14,851 nt of DNA from the NCBI GenBank assembly GCA_003500135.1, contig DNTA01000275.1, forward strand, positions 1-14,851, written 5' to 3'. The position numbers and the translations under genes were made by a program. Numbering within the stretch: the stretch's first letter is position 1; each line of letters starts with the position of its first letter. Below are positions 7,887 to 14,851 of the stretch, piece after piece. Source of the stretch: Cytophagales bacterium. Its GTDB lineage: Bacteria > Bacteroidota > Bacteroidia > Cytophagales > Cyclobacteriaceae. Under the pieces are notes generated by a model. It ran no database searches, was not told where the DNA came from, and saw nothing but the letters and a program-made list of their open reading frames with translations.

Positions 7887-10127
7887 ATGAAAATTAAAGC
7901 AATATTATTTTGCCTGTTGTTGGCTGGCGTGGCGCATGGGCAAGATCAGAAAATGGATAGGTTCATTGATGAGCTTCTCCGGAAAATGACAGTAGAAGAA
8001 AAATTGGGCCAGCTCAATTTATCTTCGGGAGTGGGTGACTTAAAAGTAATTACCGAGGGCGAGGGCCGCCTCGATTACATCAAACAGGGATTGATTGGTT
8101 CGGCCTGGGGCATGAATAGTCAAAAAGCTGCCGTGGAGGAATCCAGGATGGGCATACCCCTGATCACCGGGCGCGACGTTATTCATGGATACAAAACAAC
8201 TTTCCCTATTCCTCTCGCCATGTCCTGTATGTGGGACGTGGAAAAAATCGAAAAGATGGCTAGAATATCTGCAATTGAGGCCAGTTGTGCAGGAATCAAC
8301 TGGACCTACTCCCCTATGGTTGATATTTCCCGCGACCCGCGATGGGGAAGAGTAGCAGAAGGCGCAGGTGAAGACCCATATTTGGGAAGCCTGATTGCTA
8401 AAGCATACGTTAGAGGCTACCAGGGAGATGACCTTTCCAAAGAAAACACCATCCTGGCCTGCGTAAAACATTTCGCCCTTTATGGAGCCCCGGAAGCCGG
8501 CCGCGATTACAATACCGTAGACATGAGCAGGATAACCATGTATGAGGATTATTTGCCCCCATATAAAGCCGCCGTTGAAGCCGGCGTAGGTACGGCAATG
8601 ACCTCCTTTAATGTGGTAGATATGGTACCTGCAACCGGAAACAAATGGTTGATGACTGACCTTCTCAGGGAAGATTGGGGCTTTGATGGTTTCGTAGTCA
8701 CCGATTACACGGCCATTAATGAAATGATCCATCACGGTCTGGGTGATCTCCAAACAGTTGCTGTAAAAGCCCTGAAGGCGGGCGTGGATATGGACATGGT
8801 TGGACAATCATATATCGGCACGTTAAAAAAATCCCTGGAAGAAGGCAAAGTAACGGAAGACGAGATTGATCGGGCATGCAGACGAATTCTGGAGGCGAAA
8901 TACAAGCTGGGACTGTTTGATAAACCCTATCAATACTTCGATGAAGAACGTGCTGAAAAATACTGGTTAAGTGATGAACATCAGGCGTATGCCCGTGAAC
9001 TTGCTGCCAGGTCATGCGTGCTTCTGAAAAACAGCAACGAAGTATTGCCGCTGAAAAAGGAAGGGGCCATTGCTGTGATCGGCCCCCTGGCCAACTCGAA
9101 AATTGATATGCTGGGTACCTGGGCTGCCACACGTGACACTACCGATATCGTTCCGATCATAGACGGTATACGAAACGTAGCCGGCACAAATGCCGATGTA
9201 CTCTTTGCACAGGGCTCCTATTTTACCGAAGATTCCTTTTTGATCAACAGAAGAAGGGCCAAGGACCAGCAGATCACTATCGACAAACAAAAGTCGAAGC
9301 AACTATTGGACGAAGCTAAAGAAGTAGCCGATAAGGCCGATGTAATCGTTGCCGTTTTAGGTGAACCCAGAAGTTGGTCCGGGGAAGCATCCAGCCGTGC
9401 CGACATTGGTTTACCGGAATGTCAGCAAAGGCTGCTGAAAGAGCTGTTGAATACCGGAAAACCTGTGGTGCTTGTACTCGGAAATGGCCGCCCATTAGCA
9501 TTGAGCTGGGAAAATGAACATGTAGATGCCATGCTCGAAACCTGGCATGCCGGCGTACAGGCCGGAAATGGTATTGCCGACGTGTTATTTGGAGATTTCA
9601 ACCCATCAGGAAAGATAACCATGACTTTCCCTCGCGTAGTGGGTCAGGCGCCGATTTATTACAACCACAACCGGACTGGCAGGCCTCAAAATGAAACCTC
9701 TTATTTTACTTCCCGATATCTCGATATACCCAATACACCTTTATTCCCATTCGGTTACGGGTTAAGCTATACGACCTTTGAGTACAGTGATATTCAATTG
9801 AATAAAAATGAATTTTCTGCAAATGAAAAGTTAGTTGCTTCCGTTACAGTAACCAATACAGGTGAATACGAAGGAGAAGAGGTGGTTCAACTTTACATTA
9901 ACGACCCGGCAGCCTCCGTTTCAAGGCCGGTGAAGGAGTTAAAAGGTTTTGAAAAAATTGTGCTGGCGCCCGGAGAATCAAAAACAGTTGATTTCACCAT
10001 AACCACCGATCACCTCAAATTTTACAACAGTGATCTGGAATACGGTTGGGAGCCAGGTGATTTTAATATTTATATCGGCACAAGTTCCAAAGAAGTAAAA
10101 TCTGAAAAAGTAAACTGGCGAAAATAG
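7887..10127 (+). CDS. bglX: Secreted BglX-type GH3 beta-glycosidase
   Basis: A 746-residue GH3 enzyme with a Sec signal peptide (MKIKAILFCLLLAGVAHG, cleavage near Gln19), so periplasmic. Order of domains: (beta/alpha)8 barrel at about 25-345 with GRDVIHG (D97 binding the -1 sugar), the KHF motif (K194-H195) in ACVKHFALYGAPE, and the nucleophile D273 in GFVVTDY; alpha/beta sandwich at about 370-600 with the acid/base candidate E500 in SWSGEASSR; then RYLDIPNTPLFPFGYGLSY and a fibronectin type III-like domain at about 630-740 (VVQLYINDPAASVSRPVKELKGF). Length and motifs fit BglX-like beta-glucosidases throughout, and all key residues are present. BglX relatives remove terminal beta-linked glucose, but xylose and other beta-linked sugars are known within the family, so the true substrate is open. 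The sulfatase follows after 50 bases and is probably co-transcribed. Confidence 0.95.
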   Translation: MKIKAILFCLLLAGVAHGQDQKMDRFIDELLRKMTVEEKLGQLNLSSGVGDLKVITEGEGRLDYIKQGLIGSAWGMNSQKAAVEESRMGIPLITGRDVIHGYKTTFPIPLAMSCMWDVEKIEKMARISAIEASCAGINWTYSPMVDISRDPRWGRVAEGAGEDPYLGSLIAKAYVRGYQGDDLSKENTILACVKHFALYGAPEAGRDYNTVDMSRITMYEDYLPPYKAAVEAGVGTAMTSFNVVDMVPATGNKWLMTDLLREDWGFDGFVVTDYTAINEMIHHGLGDLQTVAVKALKAGVDMDMVGQSYIGTLKKSLEEGKVTEDEIDRACRRILEAKYKLGLFDKPYQYFDEERAEKYWLSDEHQAYARELAARSCVLLKNSNEVLPLKKEGAIAVIGPLANSKIDMLGTWAATRDTTDIVPIIDGIRNVAGTNADVLFAQGSYFTEDSFLINRRRAKDQQITIDKQKSKQLLDEAKEVADKADVIVAVLGEPRSWSGEASSRADIGLPECQQRLLKELLNTGKPVVLVLGNGRPLALSWENEHVDAMLETWHAGVQAGNGIADVLFGDFNPSGKITMTFPRVVGQAPIYYNHNRTGRPQNETSYFTSRYLDIPNTPLFPFGYGLSYTTFEYSDIQLNKNEFSANEKLVASVTVTNTGEYEGEEVVQLYINDPAASVSRPVKELKGFEKIVLAPGESKTVDFTITTDHLKFYNSDLEYGWEPGDFNIYIGTSSKEVKSEKVNWRK

Positions 10128-10177
10128 TTCCAAACCAGCCGAAGATATAATCGATAGAAACTAATAAATATTTCACC

Positions 10178-11812
10178 ATGAAAAAGCTACAATTCAAAAT
10201 ACACCTTATGGTTGCTGTTATAGGCCTGCTGTTAGTTGGCACGACCTGTAGTCAAAAAACCAAAGAGGAAGTACCTAAGCGACCAAACATTATTTTTATT
10301 ATGAGTGATGACCATGCTTACCAGGCCATCAGTGCGTACGATGATGAGCTGATCCAGACACCAAATATTGATCGACTCGCCGAAGAAGGCATGCTGTTTA
10401 CCAATGCATCGGTGACCAATTCAATTTGTGCGCCGTCCAGGGCGACCATTCTTACAGGTAAACACACGCATATTCATGGCAAAATTGATAATGTGTTCCC
10501 GTTTGATACCACAAACGTTACTTTCCCGCAAATACTGCAGGACAATGGCTATCAAACCGCCATGTTTGGTAAGCTGCATTTTGGCAATAAACCCAAAGGT
10601 TTTGATGAATTTAAGATCCTGCCCGGACAGGGGGATTATTACAATCCTGAGTTTATAACCAGTGAAGGCGATACCACTGTTGAAGGATATGTAACGGATA
10701 TCATCACTGACTTAACCATCGATTGGTTCGATAACCGGCGGGAAGAAGAGAAACCATTTATGTTGTTTTATTTGCATAAAGCGCCTCACCGCGAATGGAT
10801 ACCCGCTCCCCGTCACTACAGGGAATTCACCAAACGGAATTTCCCGGAACCCGAAACCTTATTTGACGATTACGAAGGAAGGGGGACCGCCGCCAGGGAA
10901 GCAGAAATGAATATACTCAGGCACATGACAGTTTCTGCCGATAACAAAATTTATCCCGAAGTGGCCAAAGAGCTGGGCATCAAAGAAATGTCGGAATGGG
11001 GGTTCAGGGTATTTGATCAGAAATACTCGCGATTTACGGAGGAACAAAAGCAAGATTGGGATGAAGTGTATGGACCGATCAATGAAAGGTTTAAGGAAAT
11101 TTACCCCCATATGAACGATACCTCCTACATGCGCTGGAAGTATCAACGGTATATGCAGGATTACCTGGCTACCATTGCCGCAGTGGATGAAAATGTTGGC
11201 CGACTACTCACTTACCTCGACGAAAACGGCCTGAGTGAAAATACCATAGTGGTCTACACTTCCGACCAGGGGTTTTATTTGGGAGAGCATGGCTGGTTTG
11301 ATAAGCGGTTCATTTATAATGAATCATTCAAAACACCTTTGCTGGTGAAATGGCCGGAAAAAATCAAAGCGGGTACTGTATCGACAGAAATGGTTCAAAA
11401 CCTTGATTTTGCCCAGACCTTTTTAGAGGCAGCCGGTGTAGAAGCCCCGGACGACATGCAGGGTGAAAGCCTAATGCCATTACTGGAGGGCAATACCGAT
11501 CAGTGGACAAGGGATGCCGTATATTACCACTATTACGAATATCCCGGCTTTCATATGGTCAAACGTCATTATGGCATGGTAACCCAGGATTATAAACTGG
11601 CGCATTTCTATTACGATATCGACGAATGGGAACTTTACGATCGCAAAAAAGACCCGATGGAATTAAACAATGTGTATAATGATCCGGCATATGCCGATGA
11701 AGTGAAAGAACTAAGGGAAAAGCTTAAAAATATGAGGAAAAAGTATAAAGACTCTGAAGAGCTGGACCAGCGCTACATTGATATGTATAAAAAAAGAGGG
11801 ATAATTAAATAA
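10178..11812 (+). CDS. Exported S1-family sulfatase
   Basis: A 544-residue arylsulfatase-like (alkaline phosphatase superfamily) enzyme. Residues 82-91, SICAPSRATI, carry the C-x-P-S-R motif; C84 would be converted to formylglycine, so a maturase elsewhere in the genome is needed. Metal ligands are D44-D45 in MSDDH and D363 in TSDQGFYLGEHGWFDK, where Gln364 takes the place of the more common His after the Asp, as in several S1 subfamilies with the DQG form. K385 in NESFKTPLL and H201-type residues in KAPHREW complete the pocket. The N-terminus is a signal peptide ending GTTC24SQ; Cys24 could be lipidated, although Thr at -1 is not a standard lipobox. The role is probably removing a sulfate ester from the glycan attacked by the neighbouring GH172 and GH3. 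Position of sulfate and sugar cannot be told from sequence alone. Confidence 0.95.
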   Translation: MKKLQFKIHLMVAVIGLLLVGTTCSQKTKEEVPKRPNIIFIMSDDHAYQAISAYDDELIQTPNIDRLAEEGMLFTNASVTNSICAPSRATILTGKHTHIHGKIDNVFPFDTTNVTFPQILQDNGYQTAMFGKLHFGNKPKGFDEFKILPGQGDYYNPEFITSEGDTTVEGYVTDIITDLTIDWFDNRREEEKPFMLFYLHKAPHREWIPAPRHYREFTKRNFPEPETLFDDYEGRGTAAREAEMNILRHMTVSADNKIYPEVAKELGIKEMSEWGFRVFDQKYSRFTEEQKQDWDEVYGPINERFKEIYPHMNDTSYMRWKYQRYMQDYLATIAAVDENVGRLLTYLDENGLSENTIVVYTSDQGFYLGEHGWFDKRFIYNESFKTPLLVKWPEKIKAGTVSTEMVQNLDFAQTFLEAAGVEAPDDMQGESLMPLLEGNTDQWTRDAVYYHYYEYPGFHMVKRHYGMVTQDYKLAHFYYDIDEWELYDRKKDPMELNNVYNDPAYADEVKELREKLKNMRKKYKDSEELDQRYIDMYKKRGIIK

Positions 11813-11828
11813 TTTGACTTTTTAAAAG

Positions 11829-11858
11829 CCTCACTGATTTAAATCGGTGTGGTTTATT
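11829..11858 (+). terminator. Possible terminator after the sulfatase gene
   Basis: CACTGA (11832-11837) pairs with TCGGTG (11844-11849), one G-T pair included, across the 6-base loop TTTAAA, and CC (11829-11830) pairs with GG (11851-11852) past a T-T mismatch. A short T-rich stretch (TTTATT) follows. It lies 17 bases past the stop codon, which fits the end of a GH3-sulfatase transcript, but the stem is imperfect and the T-tract weak. Confidence 0.45.
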
Positions 11859-11924
11859 GAAAACTAAAAAAATGAATTTCATATTAAAATTGCCCGCATA
11901 AATAATATGTCAGGTGGAATAATG

Positions 11925-11953
11925 AAATTTGATAAATTGTATTTATCAAATTT
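11925..11953. promoter_or_regulatory. Perfect 12-5-12 palindrome upstream of lacI-type gene, likely operator
   Basis: AAATTTGATAAA (11925-11936) and TTTATCAAATTT (11942-11953) are perfect complements around the spacer TTGTA. The element ends 52 bases before the LacI-family start codon, where an autoregulatory operator would be placed. It is AT-only apart from one G-C pair per arm and has no T-tract following it, so it does not look like a terminator. Unlike classical LacI-family operators it lacks a central CG step, so another regulator may bind here. Confidence 0.5.
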
Positions 11954-12005
11954 ACTCTATCGGTACATTAAGCCATTTATTCAAATGTAACTCAAGACTG
12001 ATGCG

Positions 12006-13067
12006 ATGAAGAAAAAAGTATCTATTGTAGATATCGCAAAGCACGTTGGTACCTCCACTGCTGCTGTCTCCTATGTTCTCAATGGAAAGGCAAAAGAAAA
12101 ACGGATAAGCAAGGACTTGATCGATCGGATCAAAAAAGCTGCGGAGGAAATGAAATATACTCCAAATTTAGTAGCCCGTAGCTTGCGAAGAGGCACTTCT
12201 GATACCATTGGTTTAATTGTTCCTGACATATCGAATAGTTTTTTTAGCGAAATGTCGCGCTATATTGAACGGGAAGCTTATGAAATGGGCTACTCAGTCA
12301 TCATAGGTAATACAGATGAGGATGCCGTTAAATCAGCCAGGATAATTGATGTAATGGAAAACCGACAGGTGGACGGATACATTATAGCACCTGCGGAAGG
12401 AAGTGAAGAACAAATTCAATCACTGGTCAACAAGAAAAAACCAATAGTAATTGTAGATAGGATTTTTAATTCCCTGGATGTAAGCCGGGTGGTTTTGAAT
12501 AATCACAAAGCCACATACGACGCTTGCAATTGTTTACTGGAGTCAGGTTATCAACACATTGGGGCCATGGGATATAAAACAAGCATGGTGCATATAAGAG
12601 ACCGTTTCAAGGGTTATAAAGATGCACTCAAACAAAGCGCCTCGCCACAAAAACCGAAGTTCATTGAAATTGATTATCATAATTCGCAGAATGAAATAGA
12701 GAAATCCTTAAACAGATTGTTTAACGGTAAGAATAAAATTGATGCAATAATCTTTTTAACCAATTCACTCGCCGTGCAGGGCCTGTATTATTTTATGAAA
12801 AATGGGATAAAGATCCCACATGATGTTGCTATTATTGGCTTTGATGGGAACATCGCATACGACCTGTTTTCACCTTCTTTAACCTATGTCAAACAACCGT
12901 TAAAAGAAATCTGTAGTCAAGCCCTGAAATGCCTTAAAAACCAACTCGATGGAGAAAACATAACCGCTCATATTAAATTGGAAGGGGAATTGATCATTCG
13001 GGATTCCTGCAAAAACCCACAAGCTATTACGAAATACATAAACATTAATCAGTCAAAGGTGTCGTAA
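12006..13067 (+). CDS. LacI-family transcriptional regulator
   Basis: A 353-residue regulator of standard LacI/GalR length. The N-terminal helix-turn-helix is VSIVDIAKHVGTSTAAVSYVLNG (5-27), followed by the NGKAKEKRIS segment common in Bacteroidota members and the hinge YTPNLVARSLRRG (51-63). The periplasmic-binding-protein-like sugar sensor covers about 65-335, with GLIVPDISNSFF at its start, DGYIIAP (123-129), and DVAIIGFDGN (273-282). The cytosolic dimer should bind a sugar released by the nearby hydrolases and control them; this is inference from position, as LacI regulators often sit in the cluster they control. A second ATG just upstream (12001) runs into a stop after one codon, so 12006 is the start. 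A strong palindrome lies 52 bases upstream. No gene shares its transcript in an obvious way; the next gene is 186 bases away. Confidence 0.95.
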   Translation: MKKKVSIVDIAKHVGTSTAAVSYVLNGKAKEKRISKDLIDRIKKAAEEMKYTPNLVARSLRRGTSDTIGLIVPDISNSFFSEMSRYIEREAYEMGYSVIIGNTDEDAVKSARIIDVMENRQVDGYIIAPAEGSEEQIQSLVNKKKPIVIVDRIFNSLDVSRVVLNNHKATYDACNCLLESGYQHIGAMGYKTSMVHIRDRFKGYKDALKQSASPQKPKFIEIDYHNSQNEIEKSLNRLFNGKNKIDAIIFLTNSLAVQGLYYFMKNGIKIPHDVAIIGFDGNIAYDLFSPSLTYVKQPLKEICSQALKCLKNQLDGENITAHIKLEGELIIRDSCKNPQAITKYININQSKVS

Positions 13068-13253
13068 TGCAAAACCCGTTTGTTTGTTTAATTTTTAACC
13101 CTACGGATCCATTCCTTCACTTCGCGTTGTACGCTTATCCTCAAATATTTAAAATAACGAAAATATGTTTTCATATAGGGCTATATTATAATCTTAGCTT
13201 CACTCTTCCGTGTTTTTTACTATATTTTGTAAAGCGTCCAATTCAGATATCCA

Positions 13254-13745
13254 ATGAAATCAGTTGGGATTTTATCCGAACCAATGCTGAAATATCTTCT
13301 GAAGATATTACCGGTAATTATTGTAATGCTCGGATGGTCATGCGGTTCAAAAAACAGGGGGCAATCTCAAAATGCACAAAAGACATTCGAAAACAGAGAA
13401 TGCATTGAAACTGTTCTGGCCATTGATGACAGCATAGGGCGGATTAGAAATCATGCCTGTGAAACAGTTTCCCTAAGCCTTGCCATTGAAAAGTATACCC
13501 GCGAAATGCGTGCCCTCAATTATGAGAATTGCCCCGAAGGTTTTATCCATGCTTTTGGGAACCATTTGACGGCATGGGATGACATGATTGAAATTACTGA
13601 TGAATACCCCGAATGGAGAGGCGAAATGCATGTCCTTTTTGATTCTTTAAATTCCAGCGCAGATTCCGTACCATTCAATCAAAAATTAGATGCCATATGG
13701 AATACCTGGGAAGAAGTAGAGAAATTTTCAAATAAGGGAAAATAG
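13254..13745 (+). CDS. Putative small lipoprotein of unknown function
   Basis: A 163-residue protein I do not recognise. MLKYLLKILPVIIVMLGWSCGSKN (from residue 11) looks like a Bacteroidota lipoprotein signal, with Cys30 as the lipidation site after LGWS; the preceding residues MKSVGILSEP may mean that the true start is the ATG at 13284. After a polar Asn/Gln-rich linker (about 31-45) the mature part looks largely alpha-helical and acidic, with three further Cys residues (C50, C69 and C94) and Trp-containing stretches such as NHLTAWDDMIE and WNTWEEVEKF. Such a protein would sit on the periplasmic face of a membrane. It lies between the LacI regulator and the convergent GH97. A near-match to a -7 box (TATATTTTG, one base too long) at about 13221-13229 suggests its own promoter. 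No function can be assigned. Confidence 0.75.
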   Translation: MKSVGILSEPMLKYLLKILPVIIVMLGWSCGSKNRGQSQNAQKTFENRECIETVLAIDDSIGRIRNHACETVSLSLAIEKYTREMRALNYENCPEGFIHAFGNHLTAWDDMIEITDEYPEWRGEMHVLFDSLNSSADSVPFNQKLDAIWNTWEEVEKFSNKGK

Positions 13746-13775
13746 AAAACCCGGCAGAGATTCTGCCGGGACTCT
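13746..13775. terminator. Bidirectional terminator between convergent genes
   Basis: CCCGGCAGA (13750-13758) pairs perfectly with TCTGCCGGG (13762-13770) across a 3-base loop, making a very stable 9-bp GC-rich stem. It begins 5 bases after the stop of the small lipoprotein gene and lies about 35 bases past the stop of the GH97 gene on the other strand. On the minus strand it is followed by GTTTTCTATTTTCC, a reasonable T-tract; on the plus strand by the weaker ACTCTATTTATT. It probably ends both transcripts. Confidence 0.85.
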
Positions 13776-13803
13776 ATTTATTATGGATTATAAAACATAG
13801 TTC

Positions 13804-14851
13804 CTATTTCAATTCAATCCTTGCGGCCCAACCTCCTCCGGATGCCATTTTGATATTTATTTTATCACCTGGTTTTACTTCCCGGGTTGTTTTTTTGTAA
13901 TCTTCCGCATTTCGATCTGCATTAATACCATCCTGCATAACCGTCATTACATAATTACCTTCCGGCAAGAAAGAAAGGTCAATCTCGAAACTTCGGGCTT
14001 CCCAATCAGTCATGGCGCCGATATGCCAGTTGTCACCTTTTCGCCGGGCTACGATGATATAATCTGCCACTTTTCCTTCCAGCACAATCGTTTCATCCCA
14101 TGTGACGGGCGCTTTGCTGATGAAATCAACTGATTCCTGCTCCCGGTAATAAATAGATGGGGATTCACACATCATTTGTATAGGCGCTTCATACACCACA
14201 TACATTGCCACTTCATGGCATCTGGTGCCCAGGCTCATGGGCCTGTCAAAACTGATCAGGTAGTTGTCGGGTTGTGCATTTCGCATGGCGCCCGGCGTAT
14301 AATCCATGGGGCCGGCGGCCATACGTATAAAAGGAATGGTTACATTGTGTTCCGGTGTAATGTCGGCGCTCCATTTATTGTTTTCATTTCCTTTTACGCC
14401 TTCATAATTCAAAACATTGGGGTATTTTCTTCTTAGGCCCGATGGTTTAAACGCCCCGTGATAGTCAACCAAAAGCTGAAGACGCGCCGCTTCTTTGGCA
14501 ATTTCTTCATACGACTCTACCATGCCCTGATCGTTTCGCTGCATAAAATCCACTTTAATGCCTTTGGCGCCCCAACCGGCATAGGTTTCCAAAATTTCAG
14601 ACATGTTTTCCTGTAGTGGTTTCCATAACACCCATAAAATAATACCAACATTTTTACTTTCGGCGTATTCAACCAGTCCCTTAACATCAATTTCGTCATT
14701 ATCCTCGAGAATTTCAGTGGTACTTTTTGTCCAGCCTTCATCGAGGATTACGTATTCTATTCCATTTTTAGATGCAAAATCTATGTAGTAGCGATAGGTA
14801 TCGTCGTTAATACCCGATTTGAAATCTACGCCGAATATGTTGTTGGCATAA
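13804..14851 (-). CDS. GH97 glycoside hydrolase, C-terminal part (retaining, alpha-galactosidase-like)
   Basis: The frame stays open to the right edge, so the N-terminal part lies outside; an internal GTG at 14631 is not the start. The visible 348 residues begin in the catalytic barrel (GVDFKSGINDDTYRYYIDFA, then IEYVILDEGW) and continue with GAKGIKVDFMQRNDQ, NYEGVKGNE and FDRPMSLGTRCHEVAMYVVYEAP. They end in the beta-sandwich with TWDETIVLEGKVADYIIVARRKGDNWHIGAMTDW, DGINADRNAEDYKK and GGGWAARIELK, all standard for GH97. The Asp in KVDFM (codon 14548-14550) corresponds, as I recall, to the nucleophile of retaining GH97 alpha-galactosidases; inverting SusB-type members have Gly there. The Glu in NYEG (14401-14403) is a catalytic candidate. 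The gene is convergent with the LacI and lipoprotein genes and would act in the periplasm on alpha-linked galactose or a similar sugar; substrate is inference. Confidence 0.92.
   Translation of the reverse strand, partial: YANNIFGVDFKSGINDDTYRYYIDFASKNGIEYVILDEGWTKSTTEILEDNDEIDVKGLVEYAESKNVGIILWVLWKPLQENMSEILETYAGWGAKGIKVDFMQRNDQGMVESYEEIAKEAARLQLLVDYHGAFKPSGLRRKYPNVLNYEGVKGNENNKWSADITPEHNVTIPFIRMAAGPMDYTPGAMRNAQPDNYLISFDRPMSLGTRCHEVAMYVVYEAPIQMMCESPSIYYREQESVDFISKAPVTWDETIVLEGKVADYIIVARRKGDNWHIGAMTDWEARSFEIDLSFLPEGNYVMTVMQDGINADRNAEDYKKTTREVKPGDKINIKMASGGGWAARIELK

Noticed and set aside
8040..8807. 255-codon minus-strand open frame
   Set aside because: Antisense to the most conserved part of the GH3 barrel, with His/Cys/Gly-rich translation typical of a shadow frame.
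13067..13408. 113-codon plus-strand open frame overlapping the LacI stop
   Set aside because: Although it overlaps the stop as TAATG, it runs into the small lipoprotein gene in another frame and its translation looks like AT-rich non-coding DNA.
1..14851. tRNA/rRNA genes, CRISPR arrays, insertion sequences
   Set aside because: I saw no cloverleaf-like sequence, no regularly spaced repeats, no transposase frame and no terminal inverted repeats with target duplications, within the limits of reading by eye.

Overview
The window looks like chromosomal DNA from a member of the Bacteroidota, probably an environmental or marine Cytophagales/Flavobacteriia-type organism. This is inferred from the protein families present (a DUF4914-like protein, GH172, GH97, a BglX-type GH3, an exported sulfatase, and a LacI regulator with the NGKAKEKRIS-type HTH region), from two TAnnTTTG-type -7 promoter elements, from the lack of clear Shine-Dalgarno sequences, and from AT-rich intergenic DNA around moderate-GC genes.

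Left part (1-5124), mixed accessory content. The window opens inside a RES-domain toxin-like gene whose 5' end lies outside. After a strong minus-strand terminator comes a large minus-strand gene for a DUF4914-like protein with a PEPCK-like phosphate-binding loop. It has a consensus promoter that argues for a start at 2581. A divergent CPBP-family membrane protease follows. Next is a badly decayed pseudogene of an extended-SDR NAD(P)-dependent sugar-epimerase-like enzyme (4205-5124), which I reconstructed across three frameshifts and four stop codons.

Right part (about 5125-14851), a carbohydrate-degradation locus. A 480-bp leader with a hairpin and a 12-bp palindrome precedes a secreted GH172 (DUF2961). 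Then come a secreted BglX-like GH3 beta-glycosidase and an S1-type exported sulfatase. The GH3 and sulfatase genes are 50 bp apart and probably co-transcribed from a promoter with a TACTTTTG element. A LacI-family repressor gene follows, preceded by a perfect 12-5-12 bp inverted repeat that is a good operator candidate. A small putative lipoprotein of unknown function comes next, and then, convergently across a bidirectional terminator, the 3' part of a GH97 with the Asp expected of retaining (alpha-galactosidase-type) members.

Together GH172 + GH3 + sulfatase + GH97 + LacI form a small regulated glycan-utilization cluster, without SusC/SusD inside the window. They probably trim a sulfated glycan containing furanosidic or galactosidic residues in the periplasm; the substrate is inference. 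I found no tRNA, rRNA, CRISPR array, insertion sequence or clear attachment site. The most notable items are the decayed SDR gene, the LacI-proximal palindrome, the DUF4914-like P-loop protein and the PUL-like but SusCD-free enzyme set.
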